DNA of 64,000 nt from a virus. Shown here in pieces: positions 8,636-20,300 of this stretch (position 1 is the first letter of the stretch; each line of letters begins with the position of its first letter). Where the stretch lies: positions 1 to 64,000 of the IMG/VR virus record IMGVR_UViG_3300009164_004014; one strand, written 5' to 3'. The position numbers were made by a program, and so were the translations under genes. The notes beneath the pieces were generated by a model. The model had not been told where the DNA came from. It was given only the letters and a program-made list of their open reading frames with translations, and ran no database searches.

Positions 8636-8636
8636 T

Positions 8637-10424
8637 ATGGCAGATAACTTATTATCATCTCCAATTACTCTTACAAATTCAATTTCAGGCAACGCAGTTG
8701 CTAGTGCTATTAATGCAGGAAATTTTGCCTCAAATATGGCAACAAATGTTACTGGAGGATTAGGCTCAATTGCTTCATCATTGAGTGCAGTAAATCCTGT
8801 TTCTTCTTTGACTGGAGCAGCAGGTGGCGCATTGGGTGGATTAGCTGGTGCAGCAGGCGGAGCATTAGGTGGATTAACAGGAGCAGCAGGCGGAGCATTA
8901 GGTGGATTAACAGGAGCAGCAGGTGGTGCCTTAGGTGGATTAACAGGAGCAGCAGGCGGAGCATTAGGTGGATTAACAGGAGCAGCAGGTGGTGCCTTAG
9001 GTGGATTAACAGGAGCAGCAGGTGGTGCCTTAGGTGGATTAACAGGAGCAGCAGGCGGAGCATTGGGTAAATTGGCCGGAGAAGTACCCAAACTATCAGC
9101 CGCCGGAGCATTAGATGCGGCAAAAGGTATAGCCGGTTCAGCGTTCTCTGCTATAACAGCCTCATTCAAACCTTTGGCAGCAGGTGTACCTCAAAATCTA
9201 ACAGCAATTGCTGAGAAAAATTTAGCAGAAGCTGCATCACAGGGAACCGGTGCAGCCGCAGATGCAGCAAAATCAGCAGCCGGTTTGGCAGGATCAGCCG
9301 GCGCAGCAATATCCGGGGCTGCTGGGGCGATAGGTAGTGCAGTTCCAGGTTTAGCTGGTGCAGCAGGTGGTGCATTAGGAGGGTTAGCTGGTGCAGCAGG
9401 TGGTGCATTAGGAGGGTTAGCTGGTGCAGCAGGTGGTGCATTAGGAGGGTTAGCTGTTGCAGCAGGTGGAGCATTATCTAGCGCAGCAGGTGGTGCATTA
9501 GGAGGATTAGCTGGTGCAGCAGGTGGAGCATTATCATCAGTGGCATCTGCTTCATCATTAGCTAGTGGAATCAGTAGTCTGCCAGGGGGATTTGCAGCAG
9601 TAGCCGGTGTAACATCTGGTGCAGTTCCCGGTCTTTCTGGATTAAAATCAGCAGTTGGTAGTATATCTTCTTCAGTTCAAAACGGTATAAGCGTTCCTTC
9701 TAGTATAGGAAGTAGTTTAGCTGGTGCAGCAGGTGGCGCATTGGGTGGATTAGCTGGTGCAGCAGGTGGCGCATTGGGTGGATTAGCAGGAGCAGCAGGT
9801 GGCGCATTGGGTGGATTAGCTGGTGCAGCAGGTGGCGCATTGGGTGGATTAGCTGGTGCAGCAGGTGGCGCATTGGGTAAATTGACCGGAGCAGCAGGTG
9901 GATTAGGTGGACTAGCTAGCGCCGCCGCCGGAGCATTAGGATCACTGACAGGTAAAATTGATGGAGGAAAATTGGGACTAGCTGCGTTGGCAAGTGCAGG
10001 ATTGTCGCCGGCAGCATCCGCGCAATTGTCCGCAAGTTTAAATTCATTAAATTCATCAAGTCCTTTCCCAATAAAAATGCCAATAGTAGGTCAAGGAACA
10101 TTAGATAGAAGTGAAATATCTGCTTCAATTAGTACAGCACTGGGTGATTCAAGAGTACCGGCCCCAAATTTTTCTAGTCAAGAAGAACAGTTAGCAGCAG
10201 CAAAAAAATATCTTGCTGAATCTGAAACCAAACTAGAAAAAACAAGAAAACTTATTGCTGCTCTTAACGCTGGCCAAGCTAAGTCTGAAGAAAAAAAGAA
10301 AATATGGAAAAATCTACGTGATACTTTACCAGAAGGTGATCCGGCAATAAGTGCCGCATATCAAGAATATAGTGCTGCTTGGGACGCCAAAGATGCATTG
10401 AGAACTGAACTTATAAACTCTTGA
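8637..10424 (+). CDS. Gly/Ala-rich glycine-zipper repeat protein of the baseplate region
   Basis: A 595-residue protein whose main feature is 11-residue units GAAGGALGGL(T/A) in three blocks: residues about 60-147, 241-301 and 363-439. Glycines and small residues recur every three to four positions, the pattern of glycine-zipper helices that pack tightly or insert in membranes; a polyglycine-type fold is another possibility. The final 80 residues are different: charged and helical (EEQLAAAKKYLAESETKLEKTRK), a likely coiled coil. It starts one base after the gp5 stop, and the Ala/Gly-rich end of gp5 has similar composition, so it probably acts with the spike. I do not recognise a T4 counterpart. 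Candidate roles are a spike-associated or ejected membrane-active protein, or an elastic linker; none is proven. Confidence 0.6.
   Translation: MADNLLSSPITLTNSISGNAVASAINAGNFASNMATNVTGGLGSIASSLSAVNPVSSLTGAAGGALGGLAGAAGGALGGLTGAAGGALGGLTGAAGGALGGLTGAAGGALGGLTGAAGGALGGLTGAAGGALGGLTGAAGGALGKLAGEVPKLSAAGALDAAKGIAGSAFSAITASFKPLAAGVPQNLTAIAEKNLAEAASQGTGAAADAAKSAAGLAGSAGAAISGAAGAIGSAVPGLAGAAGGALGGLAGAAGGALGGLAGAAGGALGGLAVAAGGALSSAAGGALGGLAGAAGGALSSVASASSLASGISSLPGGFAAVAGVTSGAVPGLSGLKSAVGSISSSVQNGISVPSSIGSSLAGAAGGALGGLAGAAGGALGGLAGAAGGALGGLAGAAGGALGGLAGAAGGALGKLTGAAGGLGGLASAAAGALGSLTGKIDGGKLGLAALASAGLSPAASAQLSASLNSLNSSSPFPIKMPIVGQGTLDRSEISASISTALGDSRVPAPNFSSQEEQLAAAKKYLAESETKLEKTRKLIAALNAGQAKSEEKKKIWKNLRDTLPEGDPAISAAYQEYSAAWDAKDALRTELINS
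8814..9077 (+). repeat. Block A: eight tandem 33-bp repeats (GAAGGALGGLT)
   Basis: Units start at 8814 and every 33 bases. Two synonymous versions alternate (ggcggagcatta and ggtggtgcctta), showing that units were copied in small groups. The last unit diverges to GKLAGE. Confidence 0.92.
9357..9540 (+). repeat. Block B: 33-bp repeats of the same family
   Basis: Three near-identical units start at 9357, 9390 and 9423, followed by degenerate ones (AVAAGGALSS, AAGGALGGLAG). Codon choice (ggtgcattaggaggg) differs from block A, so this block amplified independently. Confidence 0.88.
9723..9953 (+). repeat. Block C: five 33-bp repeats plus degenerate tail
   Basis: Units start at 9723, 9756, 9789, 9822 and 9855, each GAAGGALGGLA with nearly the same codons (ggtggcgcattgggt), then two decayed units ending at GSLTG. 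A third independent expansion of the same peptide within one gene. Confidence 0.88.
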
Positions 10425-10430
10425 TAAATA
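10423..10430 (+). promoter_or_regulatory. Late-promoter-like GATAAATA 4 bases before gp25
   Basis: GATAAATA overlaps the stop codon of the preceding gene and ends four bases before the ATG at 10435, the same geometry as before gp5. There is no Shine-Dalgarno sequence in the gap. Confidence 0.5.
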
Positions 10431-10434
10431 TAGT

Positions 10435-10884
10435 ATGGCAACATATATTGGATTCAGTACAATTCACGCAAATGATCCTAGATCAACCAATCTTCCTAGA
10501 GGAAAAGACGGCGGTGCAGGCTCTATGGTTCAACCCGTCTCGATTGGAAATAAATTTCAACTAGTTGACACCCCGTTAGTCGTTCAAGATTTTATTAATT
10601 CACTAAATATTCAACAGGGACAAAAAGTAGGACAACCGGGATATGGCACAACACTATGGAGTTTTGTTTTTGAACCCAACACTGCCGACGTTCAATTTCA
10701 ATTAGAAAATGAAATAAGACGAGTAGCTAGTCTAGATCCTAGATTGATACTTAATACCGTAAGAGCCTATCCACAAGAAAACGGAATCTTGTTGGAAGTA
10801 GAAATGGCCATAGCCCCGTTCAATAACGCATTTGCATTGAGTGTATTTTTCAATAACTCAACAAATACTGCGGTATTACAATAA
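10435..10884 (+). CDS. gp25: gp25-like baseplate wedge protein (GPW/gp25 family)
   Basis: A 149-residue protein of the GPW/gp25 family, a small wedge component that in contractile tails nucleates the sheath at the baseplate. The family core is visible: DTPLVVQDFINSLNIQQGQ, then GYGTTLWSFVFEPNT, then QFQLENEIRRVASLDPRLIL. The glycine-rich GT-x-LW-x-x-(F/L)-F-E-P segment and the ExEIRR helix are the usual anchors. The family is sometimes labelled lysozyme-like, but wedge gp25 is structural and no catalytic claim is made. It is followed by gp6, as in relatives, and the two wedge subunits contact each other in T4. Confidence 0.9.
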   Translation: MATYIGFSTIHANDPRSTNLPRGKDGGAGSMVQPVSIGNKFQLVDTPLVVQDFINSLNIQQGQKVGQPGYGTTLWSFVFEPNTADVQFQLENEIRRVASLDPRLILNTVRAYPQENGILLEVEMAIAPFNNAFALSVFFNNSTNTAVLQ

Positions 10885-10913
10885 ACTAACTAAAAAACCA
10901 TATTTACAGGTAT

Positions 10914-10921
10914 GATAAATA
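10914..10921 (+). promoter_or_regulatory. Late-promoter-like GATAAATA before gp6
   Basis: GATAAATACTT ends its core 17 bases before the gp6 ATG at 10939, leaving room for a short leader that includes the ribosome-binding-like GAAAGAG. It lies in the 54-base gap between gp25 and gp6. Confidence 0.6.
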
Positions 10922-10938
10922 CTTGAAAGAGAATAACT

Positions 10939-13900
10939 ATGGCTACAAGTTCACGACAATCAGCATTATTTGGAGTAAATGACTGGAAAGCAATATACCA
11001 GACATTTAACCAAGCCGACTTCAGAAGTTATGACTATGAAACACTACGTAAAAGTTTCATAGATTACTTACGCATTTATTATCCAGAAACATTTAACGAC
11101 TACATTGAAAGTTCTGAATTTATAGCATTAATGGATGTTATGGCTTTTATGGGGCAAGGTCTTGCCTTCCGCAACGACTTAAATACCCGCGAAAATTTCA
11201 TTGATACCGCTGAACGTAGAGATAGTGTTATTAAATTGGCTAACCTAGTAAGTTACACACCAAAAAGAAATTTAACAGGTCAGGGTTATCTTAAAGTAAC
11301 AAGCATACGGACTACACAAAATATCACTGACATCAATGGATTTAATTTGAGCAATCTTACTGTATTATGGAATGATCCTGCAAATCCATATTGGTTAGAA
11401 CAGTTTAACACGATTATTAACGCTGCATTAATCAATACACAAAGAGTTGGGGTTTCTGGAAATACCGCACAGATTTTAGGTGTTACTACAGATGAGTATG
11501 CGTTACAAATACCAGCTGGTACAGTACCTGTAATACCATTTAACTCTAATGTTAATGGATTGAATATGAATTTTGAATTGTGTAGTGTAAGCACAGTTGG
11601 TGAAAACTATGTTTATGAATTGCCACCTGCACCAACTAATCAATTTAATATGTTATATCGTAATGACAAATTGGGATATGGTAGTCCAAATACAGGATTC
11701 TTCTTTTACTTTAAACAAGGTACTTTACAAAACTTTGATTTTGTTTTACAAAATCAAATTTCTAATCAAGTAATTAATGTTGATATACAAGGTATTAATA
11801 ACACTGATACTTGGTTGTATCAAATAAGTCAGGTTAACGGATCTTTTGGATTATGGGAACAAGTAGAAAATGTTTATGCAAACGCATATTTGCAAACTGA
11901 AAACAGTCTAAGACAAATATTTTCAGTCAATAGTAGATTCAATGATCAAGTAAGTTATGTATTTGGTGACGGAGTATTTAGTCAGATACCAGTTGGTAAC
12001 TTTAGAGCGTATGTTCGTGCGGGAAATGCATTAACATATACAATACAACCTACTAATATGCAAGGTATTAGTATTTCAATTAGTTATGTAAGTAGAGTAG
12101 GAAGACAAGAAACTTTAACAATTGGATTATCACTACAAGTGCCAGTGTCAAATGCACAAGTACGTGAAAGTCTTGCTCAAATTAAACAACGTGCTCCAAG
12201 TCGTTACTATACTCAAAATCGTATGGTCAATGGTGAAGATTATAATAACTTCCCATATACCTTGTATAGTTCTATTATTAAAAGTAAAGCTATTAATCGT
12301 AGTAGTGTAGGTATAAGTAAAAATTTAGATTTACTAGATCCAACTGGAAAATATAGTAGTACAAATAGTTTTGCAAATGACGGAGGCATTTGGTTAAATA
12401 ATGCAGAAGGTTATGCAAATTTAAACATTGCTAATACTAGCGACATCATAACATTTTTAACCGGTACCTTAGCAAATATATTAGCAAACAACCAATCACT
12501 ACAATACTATGCTCAAAATTATACACGATATAATATTAACTCAAGTTCAGGTGACGGAATAGTATACTGGAATACTAGTACTGTAGATGCAAATAGCATG
12601 ACTGGTTACTTTTATAATATTACTAATGGTGCCGATACTCCCATACCAGTAGGAACATATTCAACCTATAATGCAAAGTATATTACACAAGGAGCACTAT
12701 TAAAATTTGTAGCACCGGATGGATTTTATTTTGACAATAATAATAGATTAGTAAGTGGTGTAGCTAGTCCGGCTGACGTAACATATTTGTGGACAACTGT
12801 ATTAAATGTAATAGGTGATGGCTACAACAACGGGGTTGGTCAATTTACAAATGGAACAGGACCTATAACTTTAAATGCTTATATACCACAGGGTGCTATA
12901 CTCACAGTAGTATTGCCGGCTTTTAGTAACACCTTACCAACTACGGTCATACAAGAAGCTATAATAAAACTACAACTACAACAAAATTTTTCATTAGTGT
13001 TTAATAATTCGTTGACTGTGGCACAAATTCGCTGGAGTGTTGATACATTTAATGCAACAAATTATTTTGTTAATTTTCAAAGTGTGGGTTACAATAGGTA
13101 TACTGTAACATATCGTTCTCTTAAATATTATTTTGGTAGTGTAGCAGATACTAGATTTACGTATGAACAAGATAAATTAGTTTATGATCCATTTACTGGA
13201 AAAATATTACAAGATTTTGTAAATGTATTAGCAACTAATACACAACCAGGATCAAACTATCCGTTAGCGCATTCAATTAATGCTAGCATTATTGGACAAA
13301 CCGTACAATCAGATGGGTACGTAGATGATTTTGAAGTTGAAGTTGCTAGTATTGATGCTAACAATAGAACAATAATAGAAAATCCTGATTTCTTTAATGA
13401 AGTTACTGGGTATATTACCGGTAATACCAATATAGGAATATATGCATTTTTTGAAGAAGTGCAAGATGCTATAAATTTAACACGTAAACAATTAATTCCC
13501 ACTACTGATGTAGTATATCAATACGCTACATTATCTCAAATTGATATTATCAAATATCAATATCCAGTAGGACAATTGTTTTATGCATATTCAGCTAATT
13601 TATTTTATATAACTGTTCAAGATCCACTAATAATAACACCTTATTTTGAATTGGCAATACAACCACAATATAGTGTTTTACCAGGTCGTCAAGGTTTGCA
13701 ATTTCAATATCGTCACAATAGTAATAATACTACACGCATTGATCCAGCAACAACTAACATAATTGATTTATACGTTGTTACACAATCATATTATACTCAA
13801 TATCAAAATTGGATTCAAGATACGACCGGAACTGTGCCAATGCCATCTAAACCAACTATTAATGAATTGACAACTGAATATAGTAAAATTCAAGATTATA

Positions 13901-14310
13901 AAATGTTAAGTGATAGTGTAGTGTTAAACAGTGTTGTGTTTTTACCTTTGTTTGGGTCTAAGGCGCCGGCGGCACTAAGAGGAACAATTAAAGTTATTAA
14001 AAATTCTACAACCAATGCAAGTGATAGTGAAATACGTAGTGCGGTTCTTACAACAATGAATGATTATTTTAATATTAATAATTGGAATTTTGGAGACACT
14101 TTCTACTTTAGTGAATTGAGTGCTTACATACATAATCAAATTGGTGATTTTGTAAGTTCTTGTGTATTGGTCCCTAACGACCCTAATTTAAATTTTGGTG
14201 ATTTATATGAAATTAAAAGTGCCCCATATGAAATTTTTGCTAATGCAGCCACATCTAATGATGTAGTAGTAATTGCTGCACTTACTCCGGCGGAATTACA
14301 AATAGCATAA
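10939..14310 (+). CDS. gp6: gp6-like baseplate wedge protein
   Basis: A 1123-residue baseplate wedge subunit. In T4, gp6 dimers form the continuous ring that ties the wedges around the hub. The N-terminus has the gp6/gpJ-type start: FNQADFRSYDYETLRKSFIDYL, then YPETFNDYIESSEFIALMD, then LAFRNDLNTRENFIDTAERRDSV and LVSYTPKRN. Further on, RAYVRAGNALTY and APSRYYTQNRMVNGEDYNNFP fit the middle of the family. It is much longer than T4 gp6 (660 aa); residues about 480-1000 add Asn/Thr/Tyr-rich beta-like material before a conserved-looking end (IRSAVLTTMNDYF). It lies directly after gp25 and before the giant structural gene. Confidence 0.88.
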   Translation: MATSSRQSALFGVNDWKAIYQTFNQADFRSYDYETLRKSFIDYLRIYYPETFNDYIESSEFIALMDVMAFMGQGLAFRNDLNTRENFIDTAERRDSVIKLANLVSYTPKRNLTGQGYLKVTSIRTTQNITDINGFNLSNLTVLWNDPANPYWLEQFNTIINAALINTQRVGVSGNTAQILGVTTDEYALQIPAGTVPVIPFNSNVNGLNMNFELCSVSTVGENYVYELPPAPTNQFNMLYRNDKLGYGSPNTGFFFYFKQGTLQNFDFVLQNQISNQVINVDIQGINNTDTWLYQISQVNGSFGLWEQVENVYANAYLQTENSLRQIFSVNSRFNDQVSYVFGDGVFSQIPVGNFRAYVRAGNALTYTIQPTNMQGISISISYVSRVGRQETLTIGLSLQVPVSNAQVRESLAQIKQRAPSRYYTQNRMVNGEDYNNFPYTLYSSIIKSKAINRSSVGISKNLDLLDPTGKYSSTNSFANDGGIWLNNAEGYANLNIANTSDIITFLTGTLANILANNQSLQYYAQNYTRYNINSSSGDGIVYWNTSTVDANSMTGYFYNITNGADTPIPVGTYSTYNAKYITQGALLKFVAPDGFYFDNNNRLVSGVASPADVTYLWTTVLNVIGDGYNNGVGQFTNGTGPITLNAYIPQGAILTVVLPAFSNTLPTTVIQEAIIKLQLQQNFSLVFNNSLTVAQIRWSVDTFNATNYFVNFQSVGYNRYTVTYRSLKYYFGSVADTRFTYEQDKLVYDPFTGKILQDFVNVLATNTQPGSNYPLAHSINASIIGQTVQSDGYVDDFEVEVASIDANNRTIIENPDFFNEVTGYITGNTNIGIYAFFEEVQDAINLTRKQLIPTTDVVYQYATLSQIDIIKYQYPVGQLFYAYSANLFYITVQDPLIITPYFELAIQPQYSVLPGRQGLQFQYRHNSNNTTRIDPATTNIIDLYVVTQSYYTQYQNWIQDTTGTVPMPSKPTINELTTEYSKIQDYKMLSDSVVLNSVVFLPLFGSKAPAALRGTIKVIKNSTTNASDSEIRSAVLTTMNDYFNINNWNFGDTFYFSELSAYIHNQIGDFVSSCVLVPNDPNLNFGDLYEIKSAPYEIFANAATSNDVVVIAALTPAELQIA

Positions 14311-14317
14311 GTAAATA
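14311..14317 (+). promoter_or_regulatory. Late-promoter-like GTAAATA before the giant gene
   Basis: GTAAATA begins immediately after the gp6 stop and ends 16 bases before the ATG at 14334. A second TTTATAAA follows, so the exact start of transcription is unclear. Confidence 0.5.
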
Positions 14318-14333
14318 ATAGAGATTTATAAAA

Positions 14334-17300
14334 ATGGCAACAAGAATTAGAACATTAGATTTTCTTCCTGAAATATTCAAAACACCTACCAATAGTCAGT
14401 TTCTTCAGGCAACGCTGGATCAATTAACTGCACAACCAAATACCAAAAAAATAGAAGGGTATATTGGAAGTACGTTTGGATATGGAATAAACGCCAATGA
14501 TTATTATGTTACTGAACCAACTAAAGTTAGAACCGATTATCAATTAGATCCGGGAGTTGTATTTTTAAAAGAAGATACATCTACTGCTAATGATTTTATT
14601 AGTTACCCTGGAATTGTTGATTCATTAACGATACAGGGTGGAGTAACTAATAATAACAATCGATTATTTAACAGTGAATTTTATTCATGGGATTCTTTTA
14701 CTAATTTAGATAAAATAATTAATTTTAATCAGTACTATTGGTTACCTGTTGGTCCTGAACGTGTAGTTGTTACAAGTGATATAGTTTATAATTCTTCAGA
14801 TTATGTTGTTATTAGTACACCAACTGAATATTTAATTTCATCTGAAACTTTAACTACACCTACTGCTAACCCATCATTAACCTTACTAAGAGGTGGTACG
14901 TACACATTTACAGTAAATCAAGATACTGAATTTTGGATACAAGGTCAGCCGAGTGTCACCGGTTATAGCCCAACTCAACCAAATGTACAAACACGAAATG
15001 TATATGGTGTTACTAACAATGGCGCTTCAATAGGGACAATAACATTTACTGTACCTGAAAAAAATGCGCTAGATGAATATAATTTTCCAACTGGACCCGG
15101 TGTTGATGTAATATCTAGCATACCCTTTGATGAATTAAACGGAGCATTTGTAAATGACATAGGTGGAGTAGACGGGATTACTGCATTGGATGGGTTAACA
15201 GTACTGTTCTACAATACTGGAATACTTGATGAAATAGGATATGTTGAAAAATTTTATGATCAAACATTATATGATCAAGAGACAAGCGGTTCAGTTAGCC
15301 CGGGCGGCGGAGTACCATATGATAATACAACAGATTATCCCGGAACATCAATCTTTAATTATAATTATGAAGGTGGATATTATACAACAGTAAATGCTAA
15401 TTTTTATACTATAACATTATTGGGTGATCAAGATAATCCTCAAATTCAACTTACACCAGCAGGCACTGTTCCTACTAATTTAACGATAACACCAAATTTT
15501 GGTGACTCTTATGCTAACCTTAAATTCTATAGAAATACGGCGGGTTATATTTCACTTGTTCCCTACAACAGTGCAATATTAGATACGTTATATTATCAAG
15601 ATGGAACTAATCCAAATAAAGTTGGTGCAATAAGATTAATTAATAGTAATATTACTAACACTATAAATGTAGTAACTCAGATATTAGGTAAAAGTAGTTA
15701 TACTTCTCCTAACGGTGTAGTGTTTACTAATGGATTGAAAGTATTATTTCAAGGTGATATTTACCCCGAAAGTTATAACAACGTAGAATACTATGTAGAG
15801 GGTGTAGGAGATTCTATTGAATTAATACCAGTAACAACTTTGGTGACACCGGGATTGTTTTCTGAGGGAACATATATTCCTTTTGATACCACTCCATACG
15901 ATGTTGGTAATTATGACATTAGTTTAAATATCCCCATTACACCGGATTATATTACTATTGCTAGAAATGCAATTAATAAAAATGCTTGGTCAAGAAGTAA
16001 CAGATGGTTTCATATTGATGTTATTAGGGCTACCGCGGAATATAATAATACACCCGCATTGATCACTCAATTAGCAACATTAAATAGTAAAGCAAAGCGT
16101 CCAATTATTGAGTTTTATCCAAACTTACGTTTATTTGATTCTGGTGTATACGGAAAATCCCCGATTGATTTTATGGATACTAGAACTACTGACGCATTTA
16201 GCTATGTAGCAGGTCAACCTAATTATTACCCTGATACGGCAGGTTATACAAATTCAGTTGCTACTATTGCTCCAGTTACCGGATCTCTTACAAAAACAGC
16301 AACAGTAACGGTGGCTTTATTAAATCAAGTAACATTATCTAATACTACTGGTATACACGTTAACGATACTATAACATTTACTGGAAGTGCGTTTGGTGGA
16401 ATAAGCACTGACCCTACAAACAAAAATAATGTATATTATATTTTAGATATATTAGGAAATAATGTAATAATATCAAAAACAAAACAAGGAACTCCGGTTG
16501 TATTGACCACTGCATCGGGATCAATGACAGCAGCAGTGTATCCATATAGTACTTCTATTACAGTACCTAGTACAGATGTATTTGGTTTGTTTAGTGTTGG
16601 TCAATATATTACAGATTCTACTAACTTACTACCTTCAATTACTTTTGTTACTGATGTGTCTGTGGTAAGTTCTAATACAATAATCACGGTATCTTGGGAT
16701 AACCAATCTATCGTATACGGTACATCTGTTGCATCAGTTGTTACTGCCGACACGCCTTTAGACAATTATGCACTTTTTGATGGATCAAGAATAGTTTTTG
16801 CAGCCGACACAAATTTAGAAGTAAGAAATAAAATATATATTTCACATTTTTCTACTATCTCTGGATCAACTACTCCAGTAATTACACTTACTGAAGCAGC
16901 AGATGGTACTGTATTATTAGATGAGCAAACGGCAGTATATAGAGGATATAATAACAAAGGTAGTGATTTTTACTTTGACGGACTTAATTGGTATAAGGGA
17001 CAGCAGAAAACTAATGTAAATCAACCACCTCTTTTTGATATATTTGATAGTAATGGTATAAGTTTTGGTAATAAAGAATATTATATAGGTACGTCTTTTG
17101 TAGGATCTAAATTATTTTCTTATGGAATAGGTAGTGGATCAAACGATTCAATCCTAGGCTTTCCTTTAAGATATAGTTCTGTTGATAACGTGGGTGACAT
17201 TAGCTTTGATGTTACATTGAATAGTCAAACTTTTAACTATGTTACCGGAACAAAACCCATAACACAAAATGTAAATACTGGATATGTATATAATTATACT

Positions 17301-20300
17301 GCATATACAGACACTAGTTTATCTGTTGTCAAACAATTGGGATGGCAAACTGCTGTATCCCCAAGTGTTCAATATCAAATTTTTGAGTTTGATTATAACC
17401 CGTTAGTAACTGTAAACAACACCTTTGCTTGTGACATTGCAGCAATAACTAACACAAACTGGCCACCAATTCAGGTATACATTAATAATAATTATGTATC
17501 TAAACAAAAGGGTGCTTCTCAAATAATTGGAAATGTTGTCTCAGTAGGAATAGACCCCCAAACCATATTGAATTCACTTTTCCCCGACGCAATAACCGGC
17601 GACGCGGTGCTTGATAATTTATCCGGCAGTCTTTGGGTTAAAGGTGGGTTATTGTGGACAAGTGTAGGACAAATGAAAGGTTGGATAATTACAAATGCTT
17701 CAACTGACACTACTACTGAAGTTTATGTTCCAAATTTAGGTGCAGTTGAAACTGTCGTACAAATTTTAATATTAAGCAACCAAGTAAGTAAAACTGCGTA
17801 CTATCAAACTCCAATTAATTTAAATAATAATCCATTGAATCAAAGTATTACTACTGCTAATATAGGTGATATTCGTGGTCAATATCAAAGTATTTTTTAC
17901 AACAATCCAAATACAACCGGCGAAGTATTTGGATCAAACAACTATCGTGACTTAGGTAACTTAGTGCCATGGGGCAATAGAATTATTCAAAATAGTGCAT
18001 CATTAGTATTGCCGGGCGTATTTTTACGTAAACCCAGTCATAATTTATTTGATGCATTGATGTTTAACAGTTATCAGTATATTAACTTTAAAGCATTATT
18101 AATAAACACAGTAAATGACACTGCGTATTCTACTATAAATACTCCTGCCGAGATGTTAGATGGTGCATTAGATATAATGAACGCTTCCAAAACAGAAAGT
18201 GAATCTTTCTTTTGGAGTGATATGTTACCGTCAAAATCACCATATATAACTAATACATATAGTTTTGCGAATTCATTAGATATTAGCATTTATCCTTTAA
18301 GTAAAATTTATAATTTTGCAACTGCAAATTATAATGGTATTTTGGTATATTTAATAAGAAATGGTGAACAAACACAACTAGTTAAGGGAGTTGATTATAC
18401 TATAAGTACTGACAGCCCTTCACTGACTATTACTGTTGATTTATTGGCAAATGATACTATAACAATTAATGAGTATAATCAAACATATGGTAACTTTGTG
18501 CCAAATACTCCAACTAAGTTGGGATTGTATCCTGCAACAATTCCTAATGTTACCTTAGATACCGCATATTCTAATCCTACTTATTTTATTGTAGGACACG
18601 ATGGGTCATTTAATAAGTTATACGGAAGTTATGATTCTACTACAGGCAGTTTAACTGATTTTAGAGATCAAGTGTTATTAGAGTATGAAACTCGTGTTTA
18701 TAATAATTTAAAATTATCTGAAACTGTACCAGCTGGCTCTTATCAAGGTGTTGTGATACCAGGCTTCTTTAGACAAACAGATTATTCATATGATGAGTTT
18801 TTGCAAATTTATAGTGAAACATTTTTAAATTGGATTGGTAAAAATCGTATTGATTATAAAACTCAATTGTATAATGTTGCAAATCAATATACTTATAATT
18901 ATAGACAGTCTGGTAATAGAATAAATCAACAACCGCTGGATCAAGGATATTTTAGAGGATTGTATTTATATTTTTATGATACCTCTACGCCAGATCAAAC
19001 CCCATGGGAAATGCTAGGGTTAGCAAATAAACCAGCATGGTGGGAAACTAGATACGGTCCTGCACCGTATACAAGTGATAACTTGATATTATGGGATGAT
19101 TTAGCTGAGGGTTTAGTTTGGAATAACGGCAACTCATTCATAAAACCTAGTTATGCTCGTCCTAACTTGTTGGAAGTAATTCCGGTTGATAGTTACGGCA
19201 ATTTAGTTTCACCTTTTGTTTCTATTGTAGGAAATTACGATGATAACTTATTTAAGCGTGATTGGATAGTTGGCGATGTGGGTCCCGCTGAGTTTAGCTA
19301 TCGCAGAAGTAGCACGTGGCCTTTTGATTTGATGCGTATATTAGCAGTAACTAAACCTACAGATTTCTTTAATTTGGGTGTTGACGTTGACAATTACAAA
19401 TATAATATTGAATTTAATCAATACCTGGTAAACAATAGGAGTCATTTGGCGTTGTCTAATATTCCAATATATGGAAATGGAACTGCGGCAACCAGTTATA
19501 TTAATTGGATAGTAGACTATGAAAAACAAGTTGGTATTGATGCAACTACCAATATAACAACATTGTTGAATAATGTTGATGTTCGTTTGGTTTATCGTTT
19601 GGCAGGATTTAGTGATCAAGCATTGTTGAAATTCTTTGTAGAAAAAAGTTCAGCTAATAGTAATAATAGTTCATTGTTGATACCAGATGAAAGTTATGAT
19701 GTATTACTTTATGAAAATCAACCGTTTGATAAAATTGTATATAGCGGCGTAGTAATTCAAATATCAGAATATGGTTTTAAAGTATTTGGAAATTCACAAA
19801 CAAATGCATACTTTAAAGTATCAGTTCCGGCAAATGATGGTAAAGTTGAACGTATAACAGTTGAAGGTGACTCTGTATCATTGCCAATTACTTTTACTAA
19901 TAATGTTCAATTAATTCCATACGGATTTGAATTTTATAATATACAAGAAGTTGCAATTTTCTTAACTAGTTACGGTAATTATTTAAAAACACAGGGTATG
20001 AAGTTTGATGAAGTTGAAAACGGAATACCAGTGACATGGACACAAATGGTTGGTGAATTTTTATATTGGGCTCAGACCGGCTGGGAGATAGGTAGTATTA
20101 CAACAACAAATCCATGCGCTAATTTATTAGCAATAGATAAAGATAGTTACATTGTACAACCATTAACATTGAGACAATTAAATTTTGTATTGAATCAAAA
20201 TTTATATCCTATTCAATCTAATGATCTAGCAGTAGTACGTGACAATACCTTGTTTACAGCAGCACCATTAAATGTAGGAGATTCAATAAGTTACGGACAA

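Noticed and set aside
8624-9474. Long Pro- or Leu-rich reading frames on the minus strand opposite the Gly/Ala repeats
   Set aside because: They are the antisense of 33-bp repeats whose reverse frames lack stops; they have no start context and overlap a well-supported gene.
8814-9953. Regularly spaced direct repeats resembling a CRISPR array
   Set aside because: Units are contiguous, without unique spacers, and are in frame with a protein.
10435-10884. Lysozyme activity for the gp25-like protein
   Set aside because: The family name is historical; the sequence fits the structural wedge protein and shows no catalytic residues I can assign.
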